A program made the translations under genes and the position numbers. DNA of 64,000 bases from UBA1479 sp002706405 (GTDB lineage Bacteria; Pseudomonadota; Alphaproteobacteria; Rhodospirillales; Casp-alpha2): the NCBI GenBank assembly GCA_963972255.1, contig CAXATO010000006.1, positions 62,001 to 126,000 on the forward strand, read 5' to 3'. A model generated the notes under the pieces. That model was not told the DNA's origin and searched no databases. It saw only the letters and a list, made by a program, of their open reading frames with translations. Of the stretch, positions 8,247 to 16,970 are shown one piece after another; positions within the stretch are counted from its first letter, which is position 1, and every line of letters begins with the position of its first letter.

Positions 8247-8258
8247 CGTTATATAACG
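8247..8258. promoter_or_regulatory. Palindrome CGTTATATAACG upstream of the otn operon
   Basis: A perfect 12-bp, AT-centred palindrome in GC-rich surroundings, 63-74 bases upstream of the otnK start and between it and the response regulator gene. This is the expected place for an operator. No regulator gene for the operon is adjacent. Confidence 0.4.
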
Positions 8259-8290
8259 CCTAAATTCGGGAAACGCACGCCCGCGAGGGA

Positions 8291-8638
8291 TCAGGCGGCG
8301 GGGCCCAGGAGATTGAGAAGCGCGTGCAGGCGGAACGGCTTCAGCAGCGTGTGATCGGCACCCAGGCTGGCTGCATCCTTAAGGTAAATGGCCTTGGCCG
8401 ACATGGCGATCACGGGCAGGCCCGGGCGGGCGGCCTTTGCTTTCAGGATGAACTCGATCCCCTCGCCGTCGGCCATGACGATATCGGTGACGGCGGCATC
8501 GAGGGCCTCGCGCTTGACGATATCCAGCGCGGCATGGCCGCCCGACGCCGAGAATACGCGAAACCCGGCATCTTCCAGGGTTTCGCACAGCGTCCCGCGC
8601 AGGTCCGCATCATCATCAACGAGGAGAATTGTCGTCAT
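8291..8638 (-). CDS. Single-domain response regulator
   Basis: A 115-residue receiver domain with nothing else. It shows the acidic triad DDD (residues 8-10), phosphoacceptor Asp52 in AVTDIVMADG, Ser80 in IAMSAK and Lys100 in LLKPF. With no output domain it should act by protein contact or as a phosphate shuttle, like CheY or Spo0F types. No histidine kinase lies nearby. It reads in the same direction as the upstream MFS gene with a 77-bp gap, so it may be the end of that operon or separate. Confidence 0.88.
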   Translation of the reverse strand: MTTILLVDDDADLRGTLCETLEDAGFRVFSASGGHAALDIVKREALDAAVTDIVMADGEGIEFILKAKAARPGLPVIAMSAKAIYLKDAASLGADHTLLKPFRLHALLNLLGPAA

Positions 8639-8715
8639 GGCGGGATTATCGTTGTTGGCCGGTGGGCCGTGAAATCACAGCCCATCACATTATGTTGTCT
8701 GTGCCGCCTGCGGCA

Positions 8716-10041
8716 TCATTCCTGGACGTTGGCCATCGTCATGGCCAAGGCAGCACCCAACAGGGCAAGCGTTGACAGTGTCCCGATCGCCGCCGCGATG
8801 CTGATCCCCATCAAGGCCCCGGTCAGCGCGCCGGTTCCCAGCAAAAGGACGCCGATCACGGTGTTGCTCAGCGCGACGTACTCGGCCTTGCGGTCGCCCC
8901 CCGCAAGATCGACGACGTGGGTTTTGCGCCCGATGCGCACCCCGGCATGGGCGACGCCCAGCACGAACAGAATAGCGGCGTAGAAGATGATCGAGCCGGC
9001 AATGCCGGGCGCATGGGCCAGGACCAGCAATGCCACGGGACCGAGCGCGCCCGCGATCGCCGCCGCCAAGGCCATGGTCGCGCGCGAGGATCGGTCGGCG
9101 AGAATGCCCCAGAACGACGAACTGAGGGCAGCGGACAGGCCCGAGGCGATGATCAGCCAGCCCAGGCCATCCAGTCCCAGGCCCGTTCGCTGCTGCGCCA
9201 GGGTCACATAGAGCGGCCCCACCAGTGCCGTCGAAATCATCAACGCCCGGGTCGCCAGAAATCGCTGCAACTGCCGGTCTTTGGCCAGGATCGAGAATTG
9301 TTCGCGCACCAGATCGTTGATGCCGCGCCCGCCCGTAACGGCACCTGGATATTCGACAATCCGCAGATAGACCGCCGCCGCGACGAACCAGCAGGTTCCG
9401 GCACCGGCGACAAGGGCATAGAGCAGCCAATCGGGCCGCGTCGCGGCGGGGCTCAGCATCAGGTAAATGCCCACGGCGCCGGCCGCGAGCCCGGAAATCG
9501 TTGCGGCATGCCCGCTGACGCGCCCACGGCGGCCCTTGGACACGGTCTTGCCCAATACGTCCTTGGCGGCAATGGACGCGACGCCGCGGGCCAGGCTGAA
9601 CAGCACCACCAGGGCGGTGACCGTCCACCCCGCCGCCGTGCCCGCGAGCCCGGCCGCGGCCGCGCCGGCCATGGCCAGGATGCAAGCACCCTGCGCGATC
9701 GAGGCGACGGCCCAGAATGCCTTGCGCCGGGGGAACTGGCGGATGACGCCGCCGACCAGTATCTGCGGCATCAGCGCCAGCGATTCCCGGATCGGCACGA
9801 GCAGGCCCGCGAAGGCGGCGGGGGCGCCCATCGCGCCCAGAAGCCAGGGCAGGACGACCTTGGTGTCGGCCAAGGCGTCCCCGGTTTTGCTGAGGGCCTG
9901 GGCCGCCGTTTGGGCGAGAAAATTGACGGGCTGTTCGCGGCATTGATCTTCGGGGATGTCGCGGCACAGGCGGGCGTCCTCGTCGCCGGTCGCGAGGTCG
10001 TAGAGCTGAGCGGTCAGCCTGCTGTCGTGAATATCCGGCAT
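8716..10041 (-). CDS. MFS transporter
   Basis: A 441-residue polytopic protein with about eleven or twelve helices and the major-facilitator loop signature (GVIRQFPRRKAFW after helix 2; WGILADRSSRATM after helix 8). The N-terminus is a polar, acidic 35-residue cytoplasmic stretch with two Cys. It begins two bases after the DUF6285 gene stop and so belongs to the acyl-CoA dehydrogenase operon. Substrate is unknown; context suggests an organic acid or acyl compound handled by that operon. Confidence 0.8.
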   Translation of the reverse strand: MPDIHDSRLTAQLYDLATGDEDARLCRDIPEDQCREQPVNFLAQTAAQALSKTGDALADTKVVLPWLLGAMGAPAAFAGLLVPIRESLALMPQILVGGVIRQFPRRKAFWAVASIAQGACILAMAGAAAAGLAGTAAGWTVTALVVLFSLARGVASIAAKDVLGKTVSKGRRGRVSGHAATISGLAAGAVGIYLMLSPAATRPDWLLYALVAGAGTCWFVAAAVYLRIVEYPGAVTGGRGINDLVREQFSILAKDRQLQRFLATRALMISTALVGPLYVTLAQQRTGLGLDGLGWLIIASGLSAALSSSFWGILADRSSRATMALAAAIAGALGPVALLVLAHAPGIAGSIIFYAAILFVLGVAHAGVRIGRKTHVVDLAGGDRKAEYVALSNTVIGVLLLGTGALTGALMGISIAAAIGTLSTLALLGAALAMTMANVQE

Positions 10042-10043
10042 GG

Positions 10044-10397
10044 TCAGCCGTCGTCTGCAAGCCGTGACAGATAGCGGGGATTGCTTTCGCCCAATTCCGA
10101 CCGCACGACGGCGGTCAGATGAGCATGGGTGCCCTTGGGGGCATTGCCCGCGCGGATGGCATGGGCAAGGGCGCGGTTGAGGTCTTCCAGGCTGCCGTCG
10201 GCGCCCAGCAGGGTTTTCAAGGCGGCGGTTTCGATGTCTTCCGGGGCCTGTCCGGCATCGGCCTGGCGGCCCGCGATGGCGCGCGCGTTGCGAATCATGG
10301 CGGCAATGTAATTGGCATTGCCGGCATCGGGGGCGGCGGTGGCTTCCGTGGCGTCGGCGATCTCGATCAAGGCCGGCCCGCTGGGACGTTTCCTCAT
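10044..10397 (-). CDS. DUF6285-type small protein
   Basis: A 117-residue soluble protein starting MRKRPSGPALIEIAD; the start overlaps the phosphotransferase stop by four bases, which fixes it over upstream alternatives. The segment NYIAAMIRNARAIAGR and the C-terminal NPRYLSRLADDG match DUF6285 proteins, which recur immediately beside phosphotransferase and acyl-CoA dehydrogenase genes of the ACAD10 type. Function is unknown; conserved linkage implies a role in the same acyl-CoA step. Confidence 0.7.
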   Translation of the reverse strand: MRKRPSGPALIEIADATEATAAPDAGNANYIAAMIRNARAIAGRQADAGQAPEDIETAALKTLLGADGSLEDLNRALAHAIRAGNAPKGTHAHLTAVVRSELGESNPRYLSRLADDG

Positions 10398-11425
10398 GAC
10401 TGTTCTCCCGTCATGGCGAGAATCTCGGCCTCCAACTCGGGCACCACATGGGCGGTCAGCGCCAGTTCGAGGGACGGCTCCTCGCCCGACACATGACGCC
10501 AGGCCTGTTGCAGGGCGATGACGGCCCAACGGACATGGGCCATGACCTCCCAATAGGTGACGGCGGCGGGGTCGATCTTGCCGCCGGACGCGTCTTCATA
10601 GCCCGCGAGAAAGGCATCGCGGGGGCCCAGGCCGCCGGCTTCTTCCTCCCACCGCCCGAAGCGCCAGCATTTGGCAAGGAACCAGCCGATGTCTTCCAGC
10701 GGGTCGGACCAGCCGGCGAACTCCCAATCCAGGGTCGCGGACAATTTGCCGCCATCGATCATCAGATTGCCGACCCGATAATCGCGGTGGCACAGCACGA
10801 TATCGCCGGGTGCCGGAGCATGATCGGCCAGCCAGGCCAGACCCCATTCCACGGCGGGATGCGGGTCGGGCAGGGCGTCGAGAAAGGCGCGGTACTCGGC
10901 CACGGCGGCGCGGGCCGGGTCCTTGGGCGGCGGGCCCAGAAAATCCAGGCCGTCACCGGGCGGGGTGATGCTGTGGATATGCGCCAGATTGGCCCCCAGG
11001 GCACGGACCAGGGCCGCATCCGGGGCGTTCTTGACCAGCCGTCCGCCGCGCGCTTCGCCGGTAACGCAATGCATCAGGAAAAACGGCCCGCCGAGCAGGC
11101 TTTCGTCCGCGCACAGCACGCAGGGGGCCGGCACCGTGACCCCGGCTTTGTGCGCCGCCTTCAACAGTGCGAATTCCTCGGCCCGGGAATGGCTGGTGGC
11201 GACGGCCGACGCGGCATCCCGGCGCAGGACAAGGTCATGATGGCCGGGCCAGGGGCCGCCGGCGACGTCGATCTCCAGCCGGTGGTTTTCCTGGATCGCC
11301 CCGCCGGAGAGCCGCTCGGTCGCCAGGATGCGCACCGGTGCGTCGGCCTGTTGCGCAAGCCAGTCGGTCAGGCGGGCGCATTCATCGGATGTCAGGTTTC
11401 CGGCCACGGGCGGCCTCAGCCCCAA
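10394..11425 (-). CDS. Phosphotransferase (APH/ACAD10-like) family protein
   Basis: A 343-residue kinase-fold protein of the aminoglycoside phosphotransferase superfamily. The Brenner-type catalytic motif LCHRDYRVGNLMID (HxD...N) is followed by LDWEFAGWSDPLEDIGW, with the metal-binding Asp. In eukaryotic ACAD10/11 a similar kinase domain is fused to an acyl-CoA dehydrogenase and phosphorylates 4-hydroxyacyl-CoA; here the two are adjacent genes overlapping by ten bases. A role in 4-hydroxy fatty acid catabolism is therefore reasonable inference. It is not expected to be an antibiotic-resistance gene. Confidence 0.85.
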   Translation of the reverse strand: MGLRPPVAGNLTSDECARLTDWLAQQADAPVRILATERLSGGAIQENHRLEIDVAGGPWPGHHDLVLRRDAASAVATSHSRAEEFALLKAAHKAGVTVPAPCVLCADESLLGGPFFLMHCVTGEARGGRLVKNAPDAALVRALGANLAHIHSITPPGDGLDFLGPPPKDPARAAVAEYRAFLDALPDPHPAVEWGLAWLADHAPAPGDIVLCHRDYRVGNLMIDGGKLSATLDWEFAGWSDPLEDIGWFLAKCWRFGRWEEEAGGLGPRDAFLAGYEDASGGKIDPAAVTYWEVMAHVRWAVIALQQAWRHVSGEEPSLELALTAHVVPELEAEILAMTGEQS

Positions 11426-12615
11426 TGCCAGTATTCAAGGCCCTGTTCGCGGAACTGACCGGCCAGGACCATCTTGTGGACTTCGGACGCACCGTCGACC
11501 AGACGGGCCTGGCGGGCGTAGCGGTAGATCCATTCCAGGACCGTGTCCTTGGAATAGCCCTTGGCGCCGCACAGCTGCACCGCCGTATCGACGCATTTGT
11601 GCAGGGTGTCGGCGACCTGGACCTTGGCGGTCGAAACCTCGGCCCGGGCCCGGCTGCCCTGGTCCAGGGTCCAGGCCGCGTGCATGGTCAGCAGGCGGCC
11701 GATCTGGATTTCCTTGGCCGCGTCGCCCAGCAGCAATTGCACGCTTTCCCGGTCGGCCAGGCGGGTGCCGAAGGCCTCGCGCTCCGAGATGTAGTCATCG
11801 GCGATCTCCAGGGACCGCTTGGCCAGGCCCAGCCAGCGCATGCAATGGGTCAGGCGCGCGGTGCCGAGCCTGATCTGCACGCATTTCATACCTTCGCCGA
11901 CGCCCATCAGGCGGTTTTCGTCGGGAATCTCCAGGCCGTCGAAGGTCAGCTCGCAATGACCGCCGTGTTCTTCCGGCCCCATGATCGGGATGCGGCGCAC
12001 GATTTCCCAGCCCGGCTGGTCCTTGTGGAACAGAAAGGCGGTCAGGTTGCGCCGCGCGTCGTCGGAGGTGCGCGCCAACAGAATGAAGTGGGACGCCACG
12101 CCGGCGCCGGTGATGAACCATTTGCGGCCATGGACGATCCACTTGTCGCCTTTCTTTTCCGCCCGCGTGCGCATCATGCCGGACGGGTCGGACCCGGCGC
12201 CGGGGGCCGGCTCCGTCATGATGATGGAGGACCGCACGGTGCCGTCGATGATCGGCTGCAGCCATTTTTCCTTCTGGGCGTCCGTCGCGACCTTGTTGAG
12301 GACGAACATGTTGCCGTCGTCGGGGGCGGCGGCGTTGAACACCACGGGGCCGAAGATGGAGCGGTTCATTTCCTCGTAGCACGCAGCCATGCCGACCGTA
12401 TCAAACCCGCGCCCACCGCGCGCCGTCGGCATGGATAGCGCCCAGAGTCCTTCGCTTTTCGCCTTTGCGCGCAGCTGATCCAGGAGATCCAGCCGGATGT
12501 TCTCGTGATCGTCGTAACTGGCCGGATCGGCTTCCAGCGGCAGGATGTTGTCGGCCACGAAGCGGCGGATGGCTTGGCGGGTTTCGTTCACTTCTGGGGT
12601 CAGATTGAAATCCAT
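11416..12615 (-). CDS. Acyl-CoA dehydrogenase family protein
   Basis: A 399-residue FAD-dependent dehydrogenase. The flavin/acyl-CoA signature MTEPAPGAGSDPSG is present, together with WITGAG-like KWFITGAGVASHF and the C-terminal QLCGAKGYSKDTVLEWIYRYAR and VDGASEVHK segments. It is the first gene of an operon followed by phosphotransferase, DUF6285 and MFS genes, with overlaps or a 2-base gap at each junction. It probably acts on dephosphorylated or phosphorylated hydroxyacyl-CoA as in the ACAD10/11 route, which is inference from neighbourhood. The promoter should lie in 12616-12836. Confidence 0.9.
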   Translation of the reverse strand: MDFNLTPEVNETRQAIRRFVADNILPLEADPASYDDHENIRLDLLDQLRAKAKSEGLWALSMPTARGGRGFDTVGMAACYEEMNRSIFGPVVFNAAAPDDGNMFVLNKVATDAQKEKWLQPIIDGTVRSSIIMTEPAPGAGSDPSGMMRTRAEKKGDKWIVHGRKWFITGAGVASHFILLARTSDDARRNLTAFLFHKDQPGWEIVRRIPIMGPEEHGGHCELTFDGLEIPDENRLMGVGEGMKCVQIRLGTARLTHCMRWLGLAKRSLEIADDYISEREAFGTRLADRESVQLLLGDAAKEIQIGRLLTMHAAWTLDQGSRARAEVSTAKVQVADTLHKCVDTAVQLCGAKGYSKDTVLEWIYRYARQARLVDGASEVHKMVLAGQFREQGLEYWHWG

Positions 12616-12836
12616 GAAGGCGGGTTCCTGTCTTTCTGCGTCGTAGGTCGGGTCATTTTCACTAGGCGGCGGGCCGCGAGACTACCAGATTTGCCGGAAA
12701 AATCGGAAATGGAGCGCGAATTCTTGTCTGATTTTTAATCTTGTCAGGGAAAGATCAGGGTTGTGGCCTAAATTTCCCCCGTCTTAAAAGAAAACAGCTT
12801 TTGAGGGCGGGGTCTTTGTTGCCAAGGATGACCGCC

Positions 12837-13157
12837 ATGGACTTGAACGAACAACAAGACGCACGCAGAAGTCCCCGTTCCGTCGTGTACGGGGACGTGG
12901 AAGTCAACGGCGGCAGCCCTTACCGGGGCGGAAAGCTGTATGACATGTCCGTCGGCGGGGCGGCGATCGTCTATCCCGAAGGCAGTGAACCTCAGGACGG
13001 CCCGGTTCAGGTCGATGACGAGATTCTGCTGATCATTCGTGGCCGTGCCCATGTGCCGGGCCGTGTCGCCCGCGTATTCGATGGGGGATTCGCCGTGCAA
13101 TTCGATTGGTCCCTGGACATTACCGACGACCGCTTTTCGAATTCCCGAGACAGTTGA
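12837..13157 (+). CDS. PilZ-domain protein
   Basis: A 106-residue protein with a PilZ c-di-GMP-binding domain: the RxxxR loop is RRSPR near the N-terminus and the second motif is DMSVGGAAI (D/NxSxxG). The start at 12837 (MDLNEQQ) is preferred because AAGGA sits eight bases upstream; an ATG three codons earlier would overlap it. It is a stand-alone PilZ with no effector domain, so probably an adaptor that relays c-di-GMP levels to motility, polysaccharide or another target. It is alone, divergent from the dehydrogenase operon. Confidence 0.85.
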   Translation: MDLNEQQDARRSPRSVVYGDVEVNGGSPYRGGKLYDMSVGGAAIVYPEGSEPQDGPVQVDDEILLIIRGRAHVPGRVARVFDGGFAVQFDWSLDITDDRFSNSRDS

Positions 13158-13173
13158 GCCCTTCATCAAGGGC
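13158..13173. terminator. Hairpin directly after the PilZ stop, junction 13157/13183
   Basis: Perfect 6-bp stem GCCCTT / AAGGGC with tetraloop CATC, beginning at the base after the PilZ TGA and before the stop of the convergent SDR gene. On the minus strand the T-rich stretch precedes rather than follows the stem. Likely transcript 3'-end signal for one or both genes. Confidence 0.4.
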
Positions 13174-13182
13174 GAAAAGACC

Positions 13183-13959
13183 TTAAAGCGTATTGACCAA
13201 ATGGCCGCCGTCGACGGCCACGACCTCGCCGGTCATGAAGTCCGACGCGTCGGATGACAACAGCAGCAGCGCACCGTCCAGATCCTCCGGCTTGCCGAAG
13301 CGGCGCTGGGGAATGCGCTTCATGAGCGTTTGGCCGCCTTCGCTTTCCAGAAATTCGCGGTTCAAATCCGTTTCGATGTAGCCGGGGGCGATGGCGTTGA
13401 CCCGGATGCCGTGGCGTGCCCATTCCAGGGCCAGGGACCTGGTCATCTGTACCACGCCGGCCTTGGACACGGCGTACGGCATGACGCCGCCCGACTGGCG
13501 CAGGCCCAGGACCGAGGCGATGTTGACGATGGTGCCGGGTCTGCCGGCGGCGATCATGTCCTTGGCGGCGCGCTGGGCGACGGTCCAGGCACCGGTCAGA
13601 TTGGTCGCCATGATCTGGTCCCACACGGCGGGCTCCAGGTCGATGGCCCGGTCGGTCGAAGCTAGACCCGCATTGTTGATGAGGATCGTGACCTGGCCAA
13701 GGGCTCGGTCGGCGGTCTCGAAGGCGTCGGCCACGGAATCCCGGTCGGTCACATCCATTTCCACGGCGAGCGCCTGGCCGCCGGCGGCGGTGATCGTGTT
13801 GACCGTCTCGGCCAGTTTCTCCGGCCGACGGGCGCAGCAGGCGACGGTGGCGCCGTGGGCGGCCAGGGCCTCGGCGAAACGGCGGCCCAGGCCGGAGGAG
13901 GCCCCGGTCACCAGGGCCACGCGGTCGGCCAGCAGATCATCGCGGAAGAAGCTGGTCAT
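13183..13959 (-). CDS. SDR family oxidoreductase
   Basis: A 258-residue classical short-chain dehydrogenase: TGASSGLGRR (cofactor loop), NNAGLAS, catalytic YAVSK and C-terminal VDGGHLVNTL. RP in CARRPEK suggests NADP(H) preference. Its start overlaps the stop of the acyl-CoA ligase by four bases, so both form an operon; a 3-hydroxyacyl-CoA or 3-oxoacyl reduction in beta-oxidation-like metabolism fits. The exact substrate is open. Confidence 0.88.
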   Translation of the reverse strand: MTSFFRDDLLADRVALVTGASSGLGRRFAEALAAHGATVACCARRPEKLAETVNTITAAGGQALAVEMDVTDRDSVADAFETADRALGQVTILINNAGLASTDRAIDLEPAVWDQIMATNLTGAWTVAQRAAKDMIAAGRPGTIVNIASVLGLRQSGGVMPYAVSKAGVVQMTRSLALEWARHGIRVNAIAPGYIETDLNREFLESEGGQTLMKRIPQRRFGKPEDLDGALLLLSSDASDFMTGEVVAVDGGHLVNTL

Positions 13960-15653
13960 GATTTGGTCTCCTGGTCGGTGTCGTTGGCGCGGTCGCGCAG
14001 CACGAACTTCTGAATTTTGCCCGTGGATGTCTTGGGCAGGGGGCCGAACACGACATGGCGCGGTGCTTTGTAATGGGCCATGTTAGTCCGGCACCACTCG
14101 ATGATCGCCGCAGTATCGATGCGGTCTTCGGCCCCCGGTTTCAGGGTGACGAAGGCGCAGGGCGTTTCGCCCCATTTGTCGTCGGACTGGGCGACAACGG
14201 CGGCTTCCATCACGTCCGGATGGCGGTAGAGGCATTCCTCGACCTCCAGCGACGAAATATTCTCGCCGCCCGAAATGATGACGTCTTTCGATCGGTCCTT
14301 AATCTCCACATAGCCGTCGGGATGCAGCACGGCAAGGTCGCCCGTATGGAACCAGCCGCCCCGGAACGCGGCCTCGGTCGCTGTCGGGTTCTTCAGGTAG
14401 CCCTTCATGATGGTGTTCCCGCGCAGCATGATTTCGCCCATGGTTTGGCCGTCGGCGGGCACCGGTTCCATGGTCTCCGGGTTCATCACGGTCTGGTCGA
14501 ACACGCTCGGGTAGCGCACGCCGGCGCGGCTGATCTTCTGTGCCTGGGCATCGGGGTCAAGGTCATCCCAATCGTCCTGCCAGGCGCAATAGGTCGAGGG
14601 GCCATAGGACTCCGTGAGCCCGTACAGATGGGTCACGCGGAAGCCCATTTGTTCCATGCCCGATATCACGGCCGAGGGCGGGGCGGCGCCGCCGGTGAAC
14701 ACCTCGACCTTCTGCTCGAAGGCGGTCTTCACCGCGTCCGGCGCGTGGATCAGCATGTTGAGCACGATCGGCGCGCCGCACATATGAGTGACGCGATGTG
14801 CGGCGATCATGGGAAAGATCAGGGCCGGATCGACCCGGCGCAGGCAGATATGGGTGCCCGCCGCGGCGGTGATCGACCAGGGATAGCTCCAGCCGTTGCA
14901 GTGGAACATGGGCAGGGTCCACAGATAGCGTGACCGGCGGTCGAGGCGCGAAACCAGGGCGCCGCCCATGGCGGTCACGAAGGCCCCCCGGTGGTGATAG
15001 ACGACACCTTTCGGGTTGCCCGTGGTGCCGGATGTGTAGTTGAGCGAAATCGCCTGCCATTCGTCTTCCGGCGGTCGGACCGGAAATTCGGGGTCGCCCG
15101 TCTTCAGGAAGGCTTCGTAATCCATTTCGCCCAGGTGCTCGCCCCGTGTGCCGCCCTGGGCTTCCGTTTCCGGGTCGTCGATATCGATGACGGGGATCTT
15201 CCGGCCCAGCCTGGCGAGGGCGTCCTTGATGACCGGTGCGTATTCCCGGTCGGTGATCAGCAATTTGCTTTCCGCATGATCCAGGATGAAAGCGATGGTC
15301 GGCGCGTCGAGCCGTGTGTTCAACGCGTTCAGCACGGCGCCCGCCATGGCAATGCCGAAATGCGCTTCCAGAAGCTCCGGCGTGTTGGCGCCCATGACGG
15401 AAACCGCGTCGCCCCGGCCGATGCCGCGCGCCGCCAGCGCCCCCGCCAACCGCCGGCAGCGGGTCAGCATGTCGCCGTAAGGGATCGTTCGCGCGCCGTG
15501 GATGGCGGCCGGCTGATCGGGATAGACGGACGCCGCCCAAGTCAGAAAACTCAGCGGCGTCTGCGGCTGATGGTTGGCCGGGGTGGGTCCCAGGTCCGTC
15601 TCGAAGATGTTGTTCGCCCTGCTCACGGGTGAGGTGCTCCCCCGTTTGTTCAT
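13956..15653 (-). CDS. Acyl-CoA synthetase (AMP-dependent ligase)
   Basis: A 565-residue adenylate-forming enzyme beginning MNKRGSTSPVSR; a longer TTG start at 15707 is possible. The ATP loop YTSGTTGNPKG, the hinge/C-terminal HTGDLAVLHPDGYVEIKDRSKD and the catalytic Lys near the end (TSTGKIQK) are all intact. It activates a medium- or long-chain carboxylic acid to its CoA thioester and is translationally coupled to the SDR. The sequence type resembles fatty-acyl-CoA synthetases used with short- to medium-chain or dicarboxylic-type acids; the precise acid is unknown. Confidence 0.9.
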   Translation of the reverse strand: MNKRGSTSPVSRANNIFETDLGPTPANHQPQTPLSFLTWAASVYPDQPAAIHGARTIPYGDMLTRCRRLAGALAARGIGRGDAVSVMGANTPELLEAHFGIAMAGAVLNALNTRLDAPTIAFILDHAESKLLITDREYAPVIKDALARLGRKIPVIDIDDPETEAQGGTRGEHLGEMDYEAFLKTGDPEFPVRPPEDEWQAISLNYTSGTTGNPKGVVYHHRGAFVTAMGGALVSRLDRRSRYLWTLPMFHCNGWSYPWSITAAAGTHICLRRVDPALIFPMIAAHRVTHMCGAPIVLNMLIHAPDAVKTAFEQKVEVFTGGAAPPSAVISGMEQMGFRVTHLYGLTESYGPSTYCAWQDDWDDLDPDAQAQKISRAGVRYPSVFDQTVMNPETMEPVPADGQTMGEIMLRGNTIMKGYLKNPTATEAAFRGGWFHTGDLAVLHPDGYVEIKDRSKDVIISGGENISSLEVEECLYRHPDVMEAAVVAQSDDKWGETPCAFVTLKPGAEDRIDTAAIIEWCRTNMAHYKAPRHVVFGPLPKTSTGKIQKFVLRDRANDTDQETKS

Positions 15654-15732
15654 TGTTGTTCGCACGATTGTCGGCCCAACAGATACCACCGGGCCGCCGT
15701 CTCGCAAAGGGGCTGCGCCGGCGTGCCGTGCG

Positions 15733-16212
15733 TCAGGAGGCGTTGTTGCAGGTCGATTGCGGCGGAAATTGTCCGGCGTCCACCGTGTCGACGGTCACGC
15801 TCTGGATCAGCGTTCCGCCCAGGGCGAGATTGAAACGGCGGCGCAGATGGTCCGGCAGGGTGCGGGTCAGGTCGGCCCGCAGGGCATCTGTTTCGGCATA
15901 GCGGATGGTTACGTCGTTGGTGACGGTCGACACCAGGCGCGGCGCCAGGCGACAGACCAGTTCCTTTTCTTTGGCGCCCGGGACGGTAACCGATACGGAC
16001 AGCATGACAATGTCGCCGGTGCCTCGCTTGTACTTCAGGCTATACCCGCCCAGGCGCACAGGAATCGCCTGTATGCGCAGGGTCTGGGGACGGCTGCGTG
16101 CCGCTTCGTCCAGTTCTGTTTGCTTGTGGGTCATCAGCCCTGTCAGCAACACGGCGCCCAGGATGGTTCCTGTAACGCCGCCGGCGACGGCGAGGCTCTT
16201 GTAGAAATTCAC
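15733..16212 (-). CDS. Membrane-anchored hypothetical protein, weakly FliL-like
   Basis: A 159-residue protein starting at GTG 16212 with GAGG about ten bases upstream. One N-terminal helix (AVAGGVTGTILGAVLLTGLM) leaves a periplasmic domain with strands DIVMLSVSVTVPG and a helix ALRADLTRTLPDHLRRRFNLALG. That strand-helix plan recalls FliL (flagellar stator-associated), but no flagellar gene is adjacent and the similarity is faint. It ends near the start region of the CoA ligase, on the same strand, without overlap. Function unassigned. Confidence 0.6.
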   Translation of the reverse strand: MNFYKSLAVAGGVTGTILGAVLLTGLMTHKQTELDEAARSRPQTLRIQAIPVRLGGYSLKYKRGTGDIVMLSVSVTVPGAKEKELVCRLAPRLVSTVTNDVTIRYAETDALRADLTRTLPDHLRRRFNLALGGTLIQSVTVDTVDAGQFPPQSTCNNAS

Positions 16213-16292
16213 GTGTAGGCATCCTCGATCGTACCCTCCCTTCCCTCAAAGGTCCTGGTTGGATCGGTGATGAAATAGCGTGGGGATAGGCG

Positions 16293-16529
16293 TTAGTTGG
16301 TCTGGTAGCGGTACAATCCTTTGGCGTTGATGGCGTCCACGACATAGGACAGGTCCGTCATCCCGCGCAGCAAGGCCTGGGCCCGGTCGGGCGGCACATG
16401 GATCAGACTGTCGTCCGGATTGGTGGTGTGAAAGGCATCCATCGCGGTGCGGTAGCGGCTGCGTTCGGTGATGATGAAAAGATAGGGGTCCGTCTTCGAT
16501 CGCAGAACGATGAGGTCAGGGTCAGTCAC
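16293..16529 (-). CDS. Small hypothetical protein
   Basis: A 78-residue protein if started at GTG 16529, which has AGGA seven bases upstream; an in-frame ATG at 16565 lacks a ribosome-binding site. It is predicted soluble (LIVLRSKTDPYLFIITERSRYRTAMDAF) and ends GLYRYQTN. I do not recognise a family. It lies 80 bases upstream of the FliL-like gene on the same strand and could be cotranscribed with it. Confidence 0.5.
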   Translation of the reverse strand: MTDPDLIVLRSKTDPYLFIITERSRYRTAMDAFHTTNPDDSLIHVPPDRAQALLRGMTDLSYVVDAINAKGLYRYQTN

Positions 16530-16970
16530 GGCACCGTCCTGTGGAAATTTCCTGAGACGGTCCATCGTGAGCGCGGGTCGGCCGCGCCGGGGTAAACCAG
16601 CGGCAACGTGGACGTATGAAGTCGCTGTGCAAGGCCATCGTGCAACCTTTGTTGATCTGCGGCGCATCGGCGTGGTCTTCGCTGCCGAGCGTCATGGGTT
16701 GTAGGGGAGACAAAGGTCAATGCATCGGTGCGTTGCTTGTCGGTCCGGCAATCGTGATTGCATACATACGTATTCGCGCATCACGTACCTAATTATTCGC
16801 TATATGCGGGTTATTTGGCAATATTTTTATATGCAAAAAAAGGTGAAATTTTTGTGTCGTGCGCCATTGCGCGGTAGTCGGGCCGGTTCGGGCGGGAAAA
16901 TTGCATTTCCCGCCAAGATTGAACGGGGTATGGATGATGCTCCCACCTCCGATAAGGCCTTCCCGACATC
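16530..16970. other. 441-bp intergenic region with AT-rich core and hairpin
   Basis: No convincing gene is seen here. Bases 16740-16860 are strikingly AT-rich against the GC-rich background and probably contain the promoter of the DMT gene starting at 16971. A strong inverted repeat follows at 16891-16914. A plus-strand frame 16720-17046 is open with a fair ribosome-binding site but overlaps the DMT gene and codes for a low-quality sequence. Confidence 0.6.
16891..16914. promoter_or_regulatory. 9-bp perfect inverted repeat in the DMT gene leader
   Basis: GGCGGGAAA (16891-16899), loop ATTGCA, then TTTCCCGCC (16906-16914), 57 bases before the start of the DMT transporter. The lack of a U-tract argues against a simple terminator. 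It could be an operator (an E2F-like GC/A palindrome) or a leader hairpin. Confidence 0.4.

Noticed and set aside
10394..11425. Aminoglycoside phosphotransferase resistance gene
   Set aside because: The kinase fold and neighbours match the ACAD10-type acyl metabolism group and not resistance enzymes.
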